From assembly GCA_963848495.1 (NCBI GenBank), contig CAWKDV010000002.1:434001-498000 (forward strand): DNA of 64,000 nucleotides, read 5' to 3'. Below the pieces are notes generated by a model that saw nothing but the letters and a program-made list of their open reading frames with translations, made no database searches and was not told the DNA's origin. The position numbers were made by a program, and so were the translations under genes. Of this stretch, positions 17,482 through 26,708 are shown piece by piece. Position 1 is the first letter of the stretch. Each line of letters opens with the position of its first letter. The stretch is from JAICJR01 sp963848495. Its GTDB lineage: Bacteria > Actinomycetota > Thermoleophilia > Solirubrobacterales > Thermoleophilaceae.

Positions 17482-18110
17482 GAGCCTAAGGGCGGAACGT
17501 CGCCGTCGGAGCTCACCACGACGGTGCGCGCGAGCCAATCTGCCAGCCCGCGGCGACGGTCGGTGAACAGGATCGGGACGTAGCCGGCGAAGAGAGGTAG
17601 GGCGGCCAGTACGAGGCCGATCACTCGCAACAGGGCCTGGCGGGGGCGGAGCCGCCTGCCGTCCGTGCGTTCCACGCGGATCCTCAGCATGCGATTCCCG
17701 GGCGTCTGACCGGTTGTGGCCCAGAAGGTGGCGAAGTACGCGATCACCCAGACGAAGAAGAGCGCGCCGGCGATGGCCACGATCACAGTGCGCAGGTCGT
17801 GCGAGATCGGAAAGAGCGAGAGAATGAGCGCCCCGGCCGCGGCCGTGATGGCCGCCACCGTGTTGATGATCGCCGCGTCCACGACGAACGCGATCACGCG
17901 CGTTACGAGTCCGATGTAGTGCGTCGGCGGGGGAGGCGGCTCCTGAATGCCGTGAACGCGGCGGGCTACCTCACGCGCCCGCTCCGGCGCAACGGGGCGG
18001 GCTCCATTCTTGGCCGCGTGCTCGGCGGCGTGCTCCTGGGCGGCGTGCTCCTGGGCGGCGTGCTCCTCGCCGGTGGGTTCCTCGCCGACCGGCTGGCGCA
18101 CGTCGGTCAC
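17478..18110 (-). CDS. RDD family membrane protein
   Basis: 210 residues. An N-terminal charged tail contains an imperfect EHAAQ tandem repeat (residues about 15-33) encoded by 18-bp DNA repeats. The RDD domain follows: VTRVIAFVVDAAIIN with the Arg/Asp signature, a Gly/Asn loop TTGQTPGNRMLRIRV and LPLFAGYVPILFTDRRRGLADWLA. RDD proteins are small membrane proteins of uncertain transport function. The GTG start overlaps the upstream gene's stop as GTGA, so the two genes are coupled. Confidence 0.85.
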   Translation of the reverse strand: MTDVRQPVGEEPTGEEHAAQEHAAQEHAAEHAAKNGARPVAPERAREVARRVHGIQEPPPPPTHYIGLVTRVIAFVVDAAIINTVAAITAAAGALILSLFPISHDLRTVIVAIAGALFFVWVIAYFATFWATTGQTPGNRMLRIRVERTDGRRLRPRQALLRVIGLVLAALPLFAGYVPILFTDRRRGLADWLARTVVVSSDGDVPPLGS

Positions 18111-18706
18111 GGCGCCTGCTCGGGCTTCGGCTTGCGCCTCCTCACGAGGCCGCGCACCGCGAGCTCGAGCCGGTCATCGGCCCCGCGGGAGCGGGTGCGC
18201 ACTGAGCCGGCCACCTGATCGGCGAAGCTCATGCCCTGCTTCCCGATCGCCTCGGTGACCGCCGGGCTGCGGGCGATCTCGTCGACGAGGAACCAGAGGT
18301 CCTCGCTCTCGAGCAGGCGCGCCACCGCCTCGTCGAGCAGCGGGCTCTCGATCACGCGGCCGACCAGCCGCCCGGCGGCGTCGCTCTCGATCACCTGGTC
18401 GGCGAGCCTCGTGAAGCCAGGGTCCCCCAGCGCGGAATCCACCACGCGGCTCAGCTCGCCGCTCTCGACGAGCGGCTGCGAGAGCCGCTCGATCACGGCG
18501 TTGCGGGCGACCTCCTCAGCGGCGGCGTCGACCAGCGCGCCGGCAAGCGCGCGGCGGACTGCCCGCTCCGCCAGCCTGCTGACGAGCACGCGCTCGACGA
18601 TCTCCTCCGCAAGGCGGGACTCGAGTACGACGTCGACGATCGCGAGCGTCGGTCGCCGGGCCAGCCGGCCGGTGAGCTTCACGACGCCGTCGAGCGAGGG
18701 GATCAC
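18107..18706 (-). CDS. Hypothetical helical protein upstream of RDD gene
   Basis: 199 residues, no family recognised. It is predicted almost entirely helical, with a loosely repeated unit of the form short-helix plus ER/LVESG (RLAEEIVERVLVSRLAER, RLSQPLVESGELSRVVDS, RLVGRVIESPLLDEAVAR). A basic tail RRRKPKPEQ ends it. The start GTG at 18706 is chosen because AGGA lies 9 nt upstream and the upstream frame is not protein-like. It is coupled to the RDD gene by a GTGA overlap, so a shared membrane-associated role is inferred. Confidence 0.7.
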   Translation of the reverse strand: MIPSLDGVVKLTGRLARRPTLAIVDVVLESRLAEEIVERVLVSRLAERAVRRALAGALVDAAAEEVARNAVIERLSQPLVESGELSRVVDSALGDPGFTRLADQVIESDAAGRLVGRVIESPLLDEAVARLLESEDLWFLVDEIARSPAVTEAIGKQGMSFADQVAGSVRTRSRGADDRLELAVRGLVRRRKPKPEQAP

Positions 18707-18874
18707 CAAATCGGGTCCTTTCCGCGCACGGCATTCTCGGCGCAATCGTCCCAGCGCCGGGAGCCGGCCGCGAGGGTGGACGCATGCATCTCGCCATGGG
18801 GCAGCCATCCCCGGTCCGACGCAGGCGGACCGTGTTGCCTCGCGCGGCCCAGCCTGCGATGCTGCCCATGCCCG

Positions 18875-20311
18875 ATGACCACGGCCGAAGTAGACACCGG
18901 CCAGGCCCCGGCGGGCGGCCAGCCGCGCCTCTCGCCGGCCGAGCGCGCCGACTTCGGCCGCGCCGCGCGCTCGGACGCTCCGCGCTCGAGCCACGGGGAC
19001 TGGTCGCCGGCGAGCGACCGGCCGGACCCGATCGACCTGCTCGAGCAGCAGGCCGCCACGCGAGTCCCGGAGCTCGTGCCGATCCGCTACGGCCGGATGG
19101 CCGCGTCGCCGTTCGCCTTCTTCCGCGGCGCGGCGTACGTCATGGCGTCCGACCTCGCGCCGACCCCGACATCGGGCTTCCGGGTGCAACTCTGCGGGGA
19201 CGCCCACCTGTCGAACTTCGGCGGCTTCGCCTCGCCCGAGCGCTCCATGCTGTTCGACCTCAATGACTTCGACGAGACGCTGCCCGGGCCCTGGGAGTGG
19301 GACCTCAAGCGCCTGGTCGCCAGTGTCGCCGTCGCCGGCCGCGACCGCGGCTTCTCCGTCAAGCAGCGGCAGGGGATCGTCCAGGGCACGGCGGAGACCT
19401 ACCGGACCGCGATGCAGCGGCTGGCCGACATGGGCGAGCTGGGCATCTGGTACGAGCGCGTGGACGAGCGCGCCCTCACCGAACGCCTCGGCGCCCGGGC
19501 CAACGCCAGCCAGATGCGACAGTTCGAGAGGACGGTGGCGAAGGCGCGCACGAAGGACAGCACCCGCGCTTTCGCCAAGCTGGCCTCGACCGTCGACGGC
19601 TCGCCGCAGATCATCAGCGACCCGCCGCTGATCGTGCCGATGAGCGAGCTGCTGCCCGAGGGCGAGGTGGACAGCTTCCGGGTGGGTCTCGAGGGCCTGC
19701 TGGCGAGCTACCGCAAGACGCTCCCGGAGTACCTCGCGAGGCTGCTCGACCGCTACCGTTTCGTCGACATGGCGCGCAAGGTGGTGGGCGTGGGCAGTGT
19801 GGGTACACGCGCCTGGGTGCTGCTCATGATCGGCCGCGACTCGGGCGACCCGCTCTTCCTCCAGGCCAAGGAGGCCCGGCCGTCGGTGCTCGAGCCGTTC
19901 GCGGGCAAGAGCGAGTACGGCAACCAGGGCAAGCGGGTGGTGGAGGGGCAGCGGCTGATGCAGGCGGCGGGCGACGTCTTCCTCGGCTGGCTGCGGACCA
20001 AGGGCATCGACGGCAAGCAGCGCGACTTCTACCTGCGCCAGCTCTGGGACTGGAAGAGCTCGGCCGACGTGGCGAGCATGCTGCCCTCCGGCATGGGGCT
20101 CTATGGGCGCCTATGCGGCTGGACGCTCGCGCGTGCGCACGCGCGGTCCGGCGACCCGATCGCCATCTCCGCCTACCTCGGCCGCGGCGACAGCTTCGAC
20201 CGCGCCCTGGTCGCGTTCGCCGAGGCCTATGCCGACCAGAACGAAGAGGACCACCGCCTCCTGCTGGACGCCATCGAGAGCGAGCGCCTCGAGGCCGTGG
20301 CCGGCATCTAG
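18875..20311 (+). CDS. DUF2252 family protein
   Basis: 478 residues. Diagnostic DUF2252 stretches are PIRYGRMAASPFAFFRG, QLCGDAHLSNFGGF, LFDLNDFDETLPGPWEWDLK and GNQGKRVVEGQRLMQ. The GDAHLSNFG and DLNDFDE blocks look like kinase-like (APH fold) catalytic loops. The family is therefore suspected of phosphotransfer, but no substrate is known. The start is ATG 18875 (MTTAEVDTG); the frame extends upstream without a ribosome site. Confidence 0.88.
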   Translation: MTTAEVDTGQAPAGGQPRLSPAERADFGRAARSDAPRSSHGDWSPASDRPDPIDLLEQQAATRVPELVPIRYGRMAASPFAFFRGAAYVMASDLAPTPTSGFRVQLCGDAHLSNFGGFASPERSMLFDLNDFDETLPGPWEWDLKRLVASVAVAGRDRGFSVKQRQGIVQGTAETYRTAMQRLADMGELGIWYERVDERALTERLGARANASQMRQFERTVAKARTKDSTRAFAKLASTVDGSPQIISDPPLIVPMSELLPEGEVDSFRVGLEGLLASYRKTLPEYLARLLDRYRFVDMARKVVGVGSVGTRAWVLLMIGRDSGDPLFLQAKEARPSVLEPFAGKSEYGNQGKRVVEGQRLMQAAGDVFLGWLRTKGIDGKQRDFYLRQLWDWKSSADVASMLPSGMGLYGRLCGWTLARAHARSGDPIAISAYLGRGDSFDRALVAFAEAYADQNEEDHRLLLDAIESERLEAVAGI

Positions 20312-20316
20312 CGCCC

Positions 20317-21066
20317 TCAGGCGATCGCGGTCCCTTCGCCGGGCTGCAGCAGCCTGACCTCTACACCCGGCGCCTCGCGCGCCGCGAGCTCGGCGAACTC
20401 GAGCGCGGGCCGCTCTCCCGGGACGCGCCCGCGAATCGGGCGAGGCAGCGCCAGCGTGCCCCAGTGGATCGGGATCGCAACCCGGGGCGAAAGCAGCGCT
20501 GCGGCATGTGCCGCGCGAGCCGGGTCGAGGTGCCCGGGACCGAGCTTCGAGCCCCAGCCCCAGACGGGCAGCAGCGCCAGGTCGAGCGGGCCTGCCAAGT
20601 CCTCCATCCCCTCGAAGAGGTCCGTGTCGCCGGCGAAGTAGACGGCGCTCGAGCCGCGGACCGTGAAGCCGATCGCCTCCATCGCCGGTGCGAGCCGGTG
20701 CCGGCGGCCATCGTGCACCGCCGGTGTCGCAGCCACTCGCAGCGGACCGACCTCGAGCGTCTCGTCCGGAACCAGCTCGTGCACGTTTTCGATCCCGCGC
20801 TTGCCCAGCCAGCCGGCCGCGCCCTGCGGCGCGAGCACCAGCGCGTCCGGGCCGATCTGGCGCAGCGACGCAGGGTCGGCGTGGTCGGCATGCAGGTGCG
20901 ACAGCAGCACGGCGTCGATGTCGCCCGCGGCCGCCGGGTCCACGGGCGCCGCCACCCGCAGGAGGGGTCCGACGCGGCCTCCGAGCACGGGATCGGTGAG
21001 CACCCGCTTCCCATCGAGCTCGAGCAGTGCCGTCGAGTGCCCGAGCCATGTGACCTGGAGCGGCAC
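20317..21066 (-). CDS. Metallo-beta-lactamase fold hydrolase (UlaG-like)
   Basis: 249 residues. The fold begins VTWLGHSTALLELDGKRVLTDPVL. The metal motif SHLHADHAD is followed by further His/Asp ligands in TPAVHDGRRH, YFAGDTDLFEGM and PIHWGTLAL. This matches the L-ascorbate-6-P lactonase/UlaG-like branch (PF12706). The start is GTG 21066. The substrate cannot be assigned. It converges on DUF2252 with a 5-bp gap. Confidence 0.85.
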   Translation of the reverse strand: MPLQVTWLGHSTALLELDGKRVLTDPVLGGRVGPLLRVAAPVDPAAAGDIDAVLLSHLHADHADPASLRQIGPDALVLAPQGAAGWLGKRGIENVHELVPDETLEVGPLRVAATPAVHDGRRHRLAPAMEAIGFTVRGSSAVYFAGDTDLFEGMEDLAGPLDLALLPVWGWGSKLGPGHLDPARAAHAAALLSPRVAIPIHWGTLALPRPIRGRVPGERPALEFAELAAREAPGVEVRLLQPGEGTAIA

Positions 21067-21177
21067 GCGGTCAGGCTCACCGGCGCGCAGCCCGCATGCA
21101 AGGGTGGACGCACCACGAGGGCGAATGTGGTGCGGCCACCATTGCCAGCGCGCCGCCCGCTCACGAAGCTCTGAGCC

Positions 21178-23226
21178 ATGGAGCAGCGACGCCGCTCCCG
21201 TCCCGTCGCACGCATCGTCGTCGTGTGGCTGGCCACCGCCGGCACGCTGCTCGCGCTGAGCGGCCTGATGTCGGGCGTGCACGTCAATGACGTAGGGGCC
21301 GCGTTCGGCTCGGCCGCGCTGATCGGCCTGCTGAACGGCCTGCTGTGGCCGCTCGTGATCAGGCTCGCGCTGCCGCTCACCGTGATCACGCTCGGCCTCG
21401 GGGCGATCGTGCTCAACGGGGCGATGATCCTGCTGGTCGCCGCGCTCGCGCCTGGGCTCGAGATCTCGAGCCTGTCCGACGGGATCGTCGTGGCGCTCGT
21501 CGTCACGATCGTCACCACGGCGGTGACGTCGCTGCTGGCCATCGACGACGAGGCGTTCTGGGTCCGCAACGTCGTGCGCCGCCAGGCGCGGCGGGTGGCC
21601 AAGAGGGAGCCGACCGACGTGCCCGGCCTGTTCTTCCTCGAGATCGACGGCCTGGCGCACGACGTGCTGCTGCGCGCGATGCGCGACGGCAACGCGCCGA
21701 ACCTGGCGCGCTGGGTACGCGGCGGTACGCACAGCATGCTGCGCTGGGAGACCGACTGGTCGTCGCAGACCGGCGCCTGCCAGGCGGGCCTGCTGCACGG
21801 CGACAACTTCGACATGCCGGCCTTCCGCTGGTGGGAGAAGGACCGCGGCGTCCCGATCGTGACCAATCACCCGCGCGATGCCATGGAGCTCGAGCGCCGC
21901 CACTCGAACGGCCGCGGCCTGCTGTTCGAGGACGGCGCCAGCCGCGCGAACATCCTCTCCGGCGACGCGCCGCGCAGCCTGCTGACGATGAGCACCGTGC
22001 TCCGCCGCGACCGTCCGGGGCGGATCGGGCAGGACTACTTCGCCTACTTCGCCAGTCCGTACAACGCGCTGCGAACGCTGGCGCTGATGGCGCGCGAGGT
22101 CATGAGCGAGCTCTGGAGCGCGAAGCAGCAGCGCCGCCACGACGTGCAGCCGCGCATCAAGCGCGACTTCGCCTACTCGCTGGTGCGCGCCTGGGCCACC
22201 GTGATCCAGCGCGACCTCCAGGTCGAGGCGATCATCTCCGACCTCTACGCCGGCCTGCCGGTGGCCTACACGACCTTCCTCGCCTATGACGAGGTGGCCC
22301 ACCACTCGGGCATCGAGCGGGCCGACACGCTGGCGACGCTACGGGCGGTGGACCGCCAGATCGGCCGCATCGCCGCCGCTGCCCAGGACGCGCCGCGGCC
22401 GTACCGCTTCGTGGTCCTGTCCGACCACGGGCAGTCCCAGGGCGCGACCTTCCTCGACCGCTACGGCATCACGCTCGAGCAGCTCGTGACCGAGTCGGCG
22501 CATGCCGATCCCAAGCAGCTGACCGCCGACGGCGGCGGCTCGGACGAGGCGCTCGCCTTCCTCGGCGCCTCGCTTGCCGAGGCCGGGAGCGGCGACACAA
22601 GAATGTCGAAGGCGGTGCGCGTGGCCACCCGCCGCGGGGGCGAGGACAAGACCGAGCCGGCGGAGGAGCTGCCCGAGATCTCGGTGATGGCGTCCGGGTG
22701 CCTCGGGCTGATCACGTTCCCGCGCGAGCCGGGCCGCGTGTCGCTCGAGCGCATCGAGGCGCTCTATCCCAACCTCCTGCCCACGCTCGTGGAGCACCCC
22801 GGCATCGGCTTCCTGCTGGTGCGCTCGGAAACGCGCGGGCCGCTCGTGATCGGCGCCCACGGCGTGAACGAGCTCGAGCAGGGCGTCATCGAGGGCGAGG
22901 ACCCATTGGCGCCCTTCGGCCCGAACGCCGCCCGCCACGTGCTGCGCACGGACGGCTTCCCGCACTGCGCCGACATCATGCTCAACAGCACCTACTGGAC
23001 GGACACGGACGAGGTGGCCGCCTTCGAGGAGCTCGTGGGGTCGCACGGCGGGATGGGGGGCACGCAGTCGTTCCCGTTCCTGCTGCATCCGTCGGATCTG
23101 GAGCCGCCGGAAGCCGAGCTGATCGGCGCCGAGGCCGTGCACCGCGAGCTGCGGCGCTGGCTGGTCCAGCTCGGGCACGAGAGCTACCGCGAGGCCGAGC
23201 TCGAGGTGGCTGAGGCGGAAGCTTGA
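21178..23226 (+). CDS. Holin-like membrane domain fused to alkaline-phosphatase/phosphodiesterase domain
   Basis: 682 residues in two parts. Residues about 10-125 are a four-helix phage-holin-IV-like membrane domain (LLALSGLMSGVHVNDVGAAF, then LLNGLLWPLVIRLALPLTVI). Residues about 150-680 form an alkaline-phosphatase-superfamily phosphodiesterase domain: metal Asp in FFLEIDGLAHD, a Thr/Ser nucleophile region DWSSQTGACQAGLL, and metal ligands in AYDEVAHHSG, VLSDHGQSQG and GSHGGMGGTQ. It is probably a membrane-anchored hydrolase; the substrate is unknown. It overlaps the SulP gene. Confidence 0.85.
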   Translation: MEQRRRSRPVARIVVVWLATAGTLLALSGLMSGVHVNDVGAAFGSAALIGLLNGLLWPLVIRLALPLTVITLGLGAIVLNGAMILLVAALAPGLEISSLSDGIVVALVVTIVTTAVTSLLAIDDEAFWVRNVVRRQARRVAKREPTDVPGLFFLEIDGLAHDVLLRAMRDGNAPNLARWVRGGTHSMLRWETDWSSQTGACQAGLLHGDNFDMPAFRWWEKDRGVPIVTNHPRDAMELERRHSNGRGLLFEDGASRANILSGDAPRSLLTMSTVLRRDRPGRIGQDYFAYFASPYNALRTLALMAREVMSELWSAKQQRRHDVQPRIKRDFAYSLVRAWATVIQRDLQVEAIISDLYAGLPVAYTTFLAYDEVAHHSGIERADTLATLRAVDRQIGRIAAAAQDAPRPYRFVVLSDHGQSQGATFLDRYGITLEQLVTESAHADPKQLTADGGGSDEALAFLGASLAEAGSGDTRMSKAVRVATRRGGEDKTEPAEELPEISVMASGCLGLITFPREPGRVSLERIEALYPNLLPTLVEHPGIGFLLVRSETRGPLVIGAHGVNELEQGVIEGEDPLAPFGPNAARHVLRTDGFPHCADIMLNSTYWTDTDEVAAFEELVGSHGGMGGTQSFPFLLHPSDLEPPEAELIGAEAVHRELRRWLVQLGHESYREAELEVAEAEA

Positions 23227-24956
23227 CCGGCGCTGCTGTGCGCCGCCTGCCAGGCCTGCGGGCGCTCGCCGGCTACCAGCGCTCGTGGCTGCCGAAGGAC
23301 CTGGTCGCCGGCCTGGTGCTCACCAGCCTGCTGGTGCCGCAGGGCATGGCCTATGCAGAGCTCGCCGGCCTGCCCGCGATCACGGGCCTCTACACCAGCG
23401 TGCTGTGCCTGATCGGCTACGCGCTCTTCGGCCCGTCGCGGATCCTCGTGCTCGGGCCGGACTCCTCGCTCGGCCCGATGATCGCCGCCACCATCCTGCC
23501 GATTGCGGGCTCCGGCGGCGACCCGAAGCGGGCCGTCGAGCTGGCGTCGATGCTCGCGCTGATGGTCGGCGTGATCACCGTCGCCACCGGGGTCGCGCGA
23601 CTCGGCTTCATCGCCGACCTGCTCTCGAAGCCGACCCAGATCGGCTACATGAACGGCCTGGCGCTCACGATCCTCGTGGGTCAGCTGCCCAAGCTGTTCG
23701 GCTTCTCGGTGGACGGGGACGGCCTGATCGACGAGGCGCGCGGCTTCGTGAACGGGGTGACGTCGGGGGAGACGGTCGGCGCGGCGGTGGCGATCGGCTC
23801 GCTCGGTCTCGTGCTCATCCTCGTTCTGCAGCGGGTGCTGCCCAAGATCCCGGGAGTCTTGGTGGCGGTGGTGGTGTCGATCGCCGCGGCCTCGTGGTTC
23901 AACCTGGCGGACCATGGCGTCTCGCTCGTCGGCAAGCTGCCCGCGGGGCTGCCGCCGCTCACGCTGCCGGACCCGCACGGAGAGCTGCCGGTGCTCCTCG
24001 CCGGCGCGCTCGGCATCGCGCTCGTGTCGCTCACCGACACGATCTCGACCTCGTCCGCGTTCGCTGCGCGCACGGGACAGGAGGTGGACGGCAACGGCGA
24101 GATGATCGGCATCGGCGCCGCCAACCTGGGCGCCTCGTTCTTCCAGGGCTTTCCGGTCAGCACGAGCGGGTCACGCACCGCGGTGGCGGAGCAGGCCGGC
24201 GCGAAGACGCAGATCACCGGCCTCGTGGGGGCCGCGGCGATCCTGCTGATGCTCGTGCTCGTGCCCGGTCTGCTGCGCAACCTGCCGCAGCCGATCCTCG
24301 CCGCGGTGGTGATCGCGGCGTCGCTCTCACTCGCCGACCTCGCCGGCACGCGGCGCCTGCTGCGCCAGCGGCGCACCGAGTTCCTGCTCTCAGTCACCGC
24401 CTTCCTCGGCGTGGCGCTGCTCGGCGTGCTGCCCGGCATCGGCGTCGCCGTCGGGCTGTCGATCCTGAACGTCTTCCGCCGCTCCTGGTGGCCGTACCAG
24501 GCAACCCTCGGGCGCGTGCCCGAGCTGGCCGGCTACCACGACCAGAAGCTCCATCCCGAGGGCGAGGAGCTGCCCGGGCTCGTGATCTTCCGCTTCGACG
24601 CGCCGCTCTTCTTCGCCAACGCACGCACGTTCAGGGACCAGATCCGGCGCCTCGCCAGGAGCGAGCCGCGGCCGCTCTGGATCCTCGTGGCCGCGGAGCC
24701 GATCACCGACGTCGACACCACCGCCGCCGACATGCTCGCCGACCTCGACGAGGAGCTGAACGCGGCCGGCACCTCGCTCGTGTTCGCGGAGCTCAAGGAG
24801 ACGGTGCGGGCAAAGCTCGAGCGCTACGAGCTGATCGGGCCGCTCGACCCCGCCCACTTCTTCCCGACGCTCGACGCCGCGGTGGAGGAGTTCCGAGCCG
24901 TCACCGGCGCCGACTGGTCGCCGCCCTCGGAGCTCGTCACGGGAGCGCCGGCATGA
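23223..24956 (+). CDS. SulP family anion transporter with STAS domain
   Basis: 577 residues. The SulP transmembrane core begins KDLVAGLVLTSLLVPQGMAYAELAG and contains GFPVSTSGSRTAVAEQ. The C-terminal STAS domain (about residues 445-555) includes FRFDAPLFFANARTFRD. It is a sulfate, bicarbonate or similar anion carrier in the cell membrane. The start is TTG 23223 overlapping the previous stop; GTG 23238 is possible. The chain phosphodiesterase - SulP - PAS-LuxR is linked by overlapping starts and stops, so one operon is likely. Confidence 0.9.
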   Translation: MTGAAVRRLPGLRALAGYQRSWLPKDLVAGLVLTSLLVPQGMAYAELAGLPAITGLYTSVLCLIGYALFGPSRILVLGPDSSLGPMIAATILPIAGSGGDPKRAVELASMLALMVGVITVATGVARLGFIADLLSKPTQIGYMNGLALTILVGQLPKLFGFSVDGDGLIDEARGFVNGVTSGETVGAAVAIGSLGLVLILVLQRVLPKIPGVLVAVVVSIAAASWFNLADHGVSLVGKLPAGLPPLTLPDPHGELPVLLAGALGIALVSLTDTISTSSAFAARTGQEVDGNGEMIGIGAANLGASFFQGFPVSTSGSRTAVAEQAGAKTQITGLVGAAAILLMLVLVPGLLRNLPQPILAAVVIAASLSLADLAGTRRLLRQRRTEFLLSVTAFLGVALLGVLPGIGVAVGLSILNVFRRSWWPYQATLGRVPELAGYHDQKLHPEGEELPGLVIFRFDAPLFFANARTFRDQIRRLARSEPRPLWILVAAEPITDVDTTAADMLADLDEELNAAGTSLVFAELKETVRAKLERYELIGPLDPAHFFPTLDAAVEEFRAVTGADWSPPSELVTGAPA

Positions 24957-25567
24957 GCGTGATCCCGACGCCGCCCCGCGACCGCGGCTGGGCCGCGCTG
25001 TTCCGGGACGCCTTCAGGCGCTCGCAGAATCCGATGGTGCTGAGCGACGACCAGCGCGTGATCATCGAGGTGAACACCGCCTTCGCGCAGCTGATCGGGC
25101 GCTCGCCCGGCTCACTCGTGCGGCGTCCCATTGCCGACCTGATCGTGGACGGGCCAATCCTGACCCTCGCGGAGTGGCGGGCCGCGATGGCGCGCGAGGA
25201 GATCACCGGCGAGGCCGAGCTGCTGTGCGCCGGCGGCCGTGCCGTGGCGGTCCAGTACGCGGCCTATCCGGAGGTCGTCACCGGCAGGCGCCTGGTGCTG
25301 TTCGTGGCGCTCGAGGTATCGCGCTGGGGCCGGCACTTCCGGCGCGAGGCCGAGGAGGATGCGGCTCCGCGCGGACTGTCCGGGCGCGAGCTGGAGGTCA
25401 TCCGCATGATCTCGCTCGGCGCCACCGGGCCCGAGATCGCCGCCGAGCTCCGGCTCTCGCACAACACCGTCCGCACGCACGTGGCCAACGCGATGACGCG
25501 GCTCGGCGCCCGCTCGCGCGCACACCTCGTGGCCAAGGTGCTGGGCGACGGCATCGTGCTGCCCTGA
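24953..25567 (+). CDS. PAS domain LuxR-family regulator
   Basis: 204 residues: an N-terminal PAS domain (NPMVLSDDQRVIIEVNTAFAQL) and a C-terminal LuxR HTH (LSGRELEVIRMISLGATGPE, then LSHNTVRTHVANAMTRL). It has no receiver domain, so it probably senses a ligand or redox state directly. The ATG overlaps the SulP stop as ATGA, which suggests it regulates, or is regulated with, the anion transporter. Confidence 0.88.
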   Translation: MSVIPTPPRDRGWAALFRDAFRRSQNPMVLSDDQRVIIEVNTAFAQLIGRSPGSLVRRPIADLIVDGPILTLAEWRAAMAREEITGEAELLCAGGRAVAVQYAAYPEVVTGRRLVLFVALEVSRWGRHFRREAEEDAAPRGLSGRELEVIRMISLGATGPEIAAELRLSHNTVRTHVANAMTRLGARSRAHLVAKVLGDGIVLP

Positions 25568-25639
25568 ATCGTGCATCCGTACCATCGACGGGCGGCCCGC
25601 CGACCGCCACCATTGTGGTGTGCTCGCCGCCCTGGATCG

Positions 25640-25840
25640 ATGCTGGTAGTGGAGCCAGGAAGCCCGCTGTCGGCATTGAGCTGTCGTGCCTGCGGGCGAC
25701 CGGTGCGGTTGGGCGACGCGGTTCTGATCGCGTACCGCGCGGGTAAGCCGACGGTGACGCATGCACACCTTTGCCAGAGGGAGGGCGGCGAGCACATCTC
25801 ACCCCTTTCGAGTGAGGCGGGGACCAGGCGCCGAACCTAG
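25640..25840 (+). CDS. Small Cys/His protein, possible zinc ribbon
   Basis: 66 residues from ATG 25640 with CRACGRPVRLGD and a later HAHLCQREG, which could form one zinc site (CxxC...HxHxxC). No ribosome site is obvious, and the upstream inverted repeat CACCAttgTGGTG at 25608-25620 may belong to its promoter. A longer frame from 25571 is possible. Evidence is only the Cys/His pattern and codon bias. Confidence 0.4.
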   Translation: MLVVEPGSPLSALSCRACGRPVRLGDAVLIAYRAGKPTVTHAHLCQREGGEHISPLSSEAGTRRRT

Positions 25841-25853
25841 GCTCGGCCGGCGG

Positions 25854-26708
25854 ATGTGTCGCTGGATGGCATGGCTCGGTCAGCCGGTCCTGATCGAGGA
25901 GCTCGTCTTCAAGACCAAACACGGGATCGTGGACCAGAGTCTCCACGCCCGCATGGGGGCGGAGCCCACGAATGGCGACGGCTTCGGGCTCGGCTGGTAC
26001 GGCGCCGGTGAGGGGCCCGGCCTCTACCGCAGCGTCTCGCCGGCATGGTCGGACGACAACCTGCGCGAGCTCGGGGCGCACATCGAGTCGCCGCTCTTCC
26101 TCGTGCACGTGCGCGCGGCGATCGGGTCCCCGGTCCAGGAGGCGAACTGCCACCCGTTCCGCCACGGCAAGTGGCTGTTCGTCCACAACGGCTTCGTCGC
26201 CGACTTCCACCTGCTGCGGCGCGACCTCATGCTGGCGATCGATCCCGAGCGCTTCACCGACGTGCGCGGGACGACCGACACCGAGGTCGTCTTCCAGCTC
26301 GCGCTGACGCTCGGGCTCGAGCAGGATCCGCACGGGGCCATCGAGCGGACCGTCGGCATGATCGAGCAGGCCGCGCGCGAGCGCGGGCTCGAGCCCGGCG
26401 TGCAGGCGAGCTTCGGCGCCTCGGATGGCGAGAGCCTGTGGGCGGTGCGCTACGCGACGAGCGGCGCGCCGCGTTCGCTCTTCGCCTCCTGCGACGTCGA
26501 CTCGGTCCGTGCTCTACATCCCGACAACCCGCGCCTGCAGCGGCTCACCGAGGATGACCGCATGATCGTCTCCGAGCCGGTCTCCGACCTGCCCGGCCTC
26601 TGGCAGGAGATCCCGCCGTCCACCGCGGTGACCGTTCGCCATGGCGGGACCCTCGAGGAGCGCCCGTTCGTCCCCTCGGCACAGGAGGTCACCACACATG
26701 CGGCTTGA
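25854..26708 (+). CDS. Class II glutamine amidotransferase (EgtC/YafJ-like)
   Basis: 284 residues starting MCRWMAWLGQP. Cys2 is the N-terminal nucleophile after Met removal, which fixes the start. The Ntn core is visible: NGDGFGLGWYG, FLVHVRAAIGSP, NCHPFRHGKWLFVHNG and GTTDTEVVFQLAL. This matches the stand-alone GATase_4 proteins (YafJ/EgtC type), which hydrolyse gamma-glutamyl amides. The natural substrate here is unknown and no ergothioneine genes are nearby. The downstream PRC-barrel gene starts inside its 3' end. Confidence 0.9.
   Translation: MCRWMAWLGQPVLIEELVFKTKHGIVDQSLHARMGAEPTNGDGFGLGWYGAGEGPGLYRSVSPAWSDDNLRELGAHIESPLFLVHVRAAIGSPVQEANCHPFRHGKWLFVHNGFVADFHLLRRDLMLAIDPERFTDVRGTTDTEVVFQLALTLGLEQDPHGAIERTVGMIEQAARERGLEPGVQASFGASDGESLWAVRYATSGAPRSLFASCDVDSVRALHPDNPRLQRLTEDDRMIVSEPVSDLPGLWQEIPPSTAVTVRHGGTLEERPFVPSAQEVTTHAA

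Noticed and set aside
18010..18080. Tandem DNA repeat GGCGTGCTCCTGGGC
   Set aside because: It encodes the EHAAQ repeats of the RDD protein N-terminus and is not an independent element or CRISPR.
21178..21560. Possible prophage, because of the holin-like domain
   Set aside because: No other phage genes nearby; the domain is fused to a phosphodiesterase, a chromosomal arrangement.
23285..25567. 760-codon plus-strand frame
   Set aside because: The first 550 codons are an alternate-frame shadow of SulP; only the PAS-LuxR part from 24953 is real.
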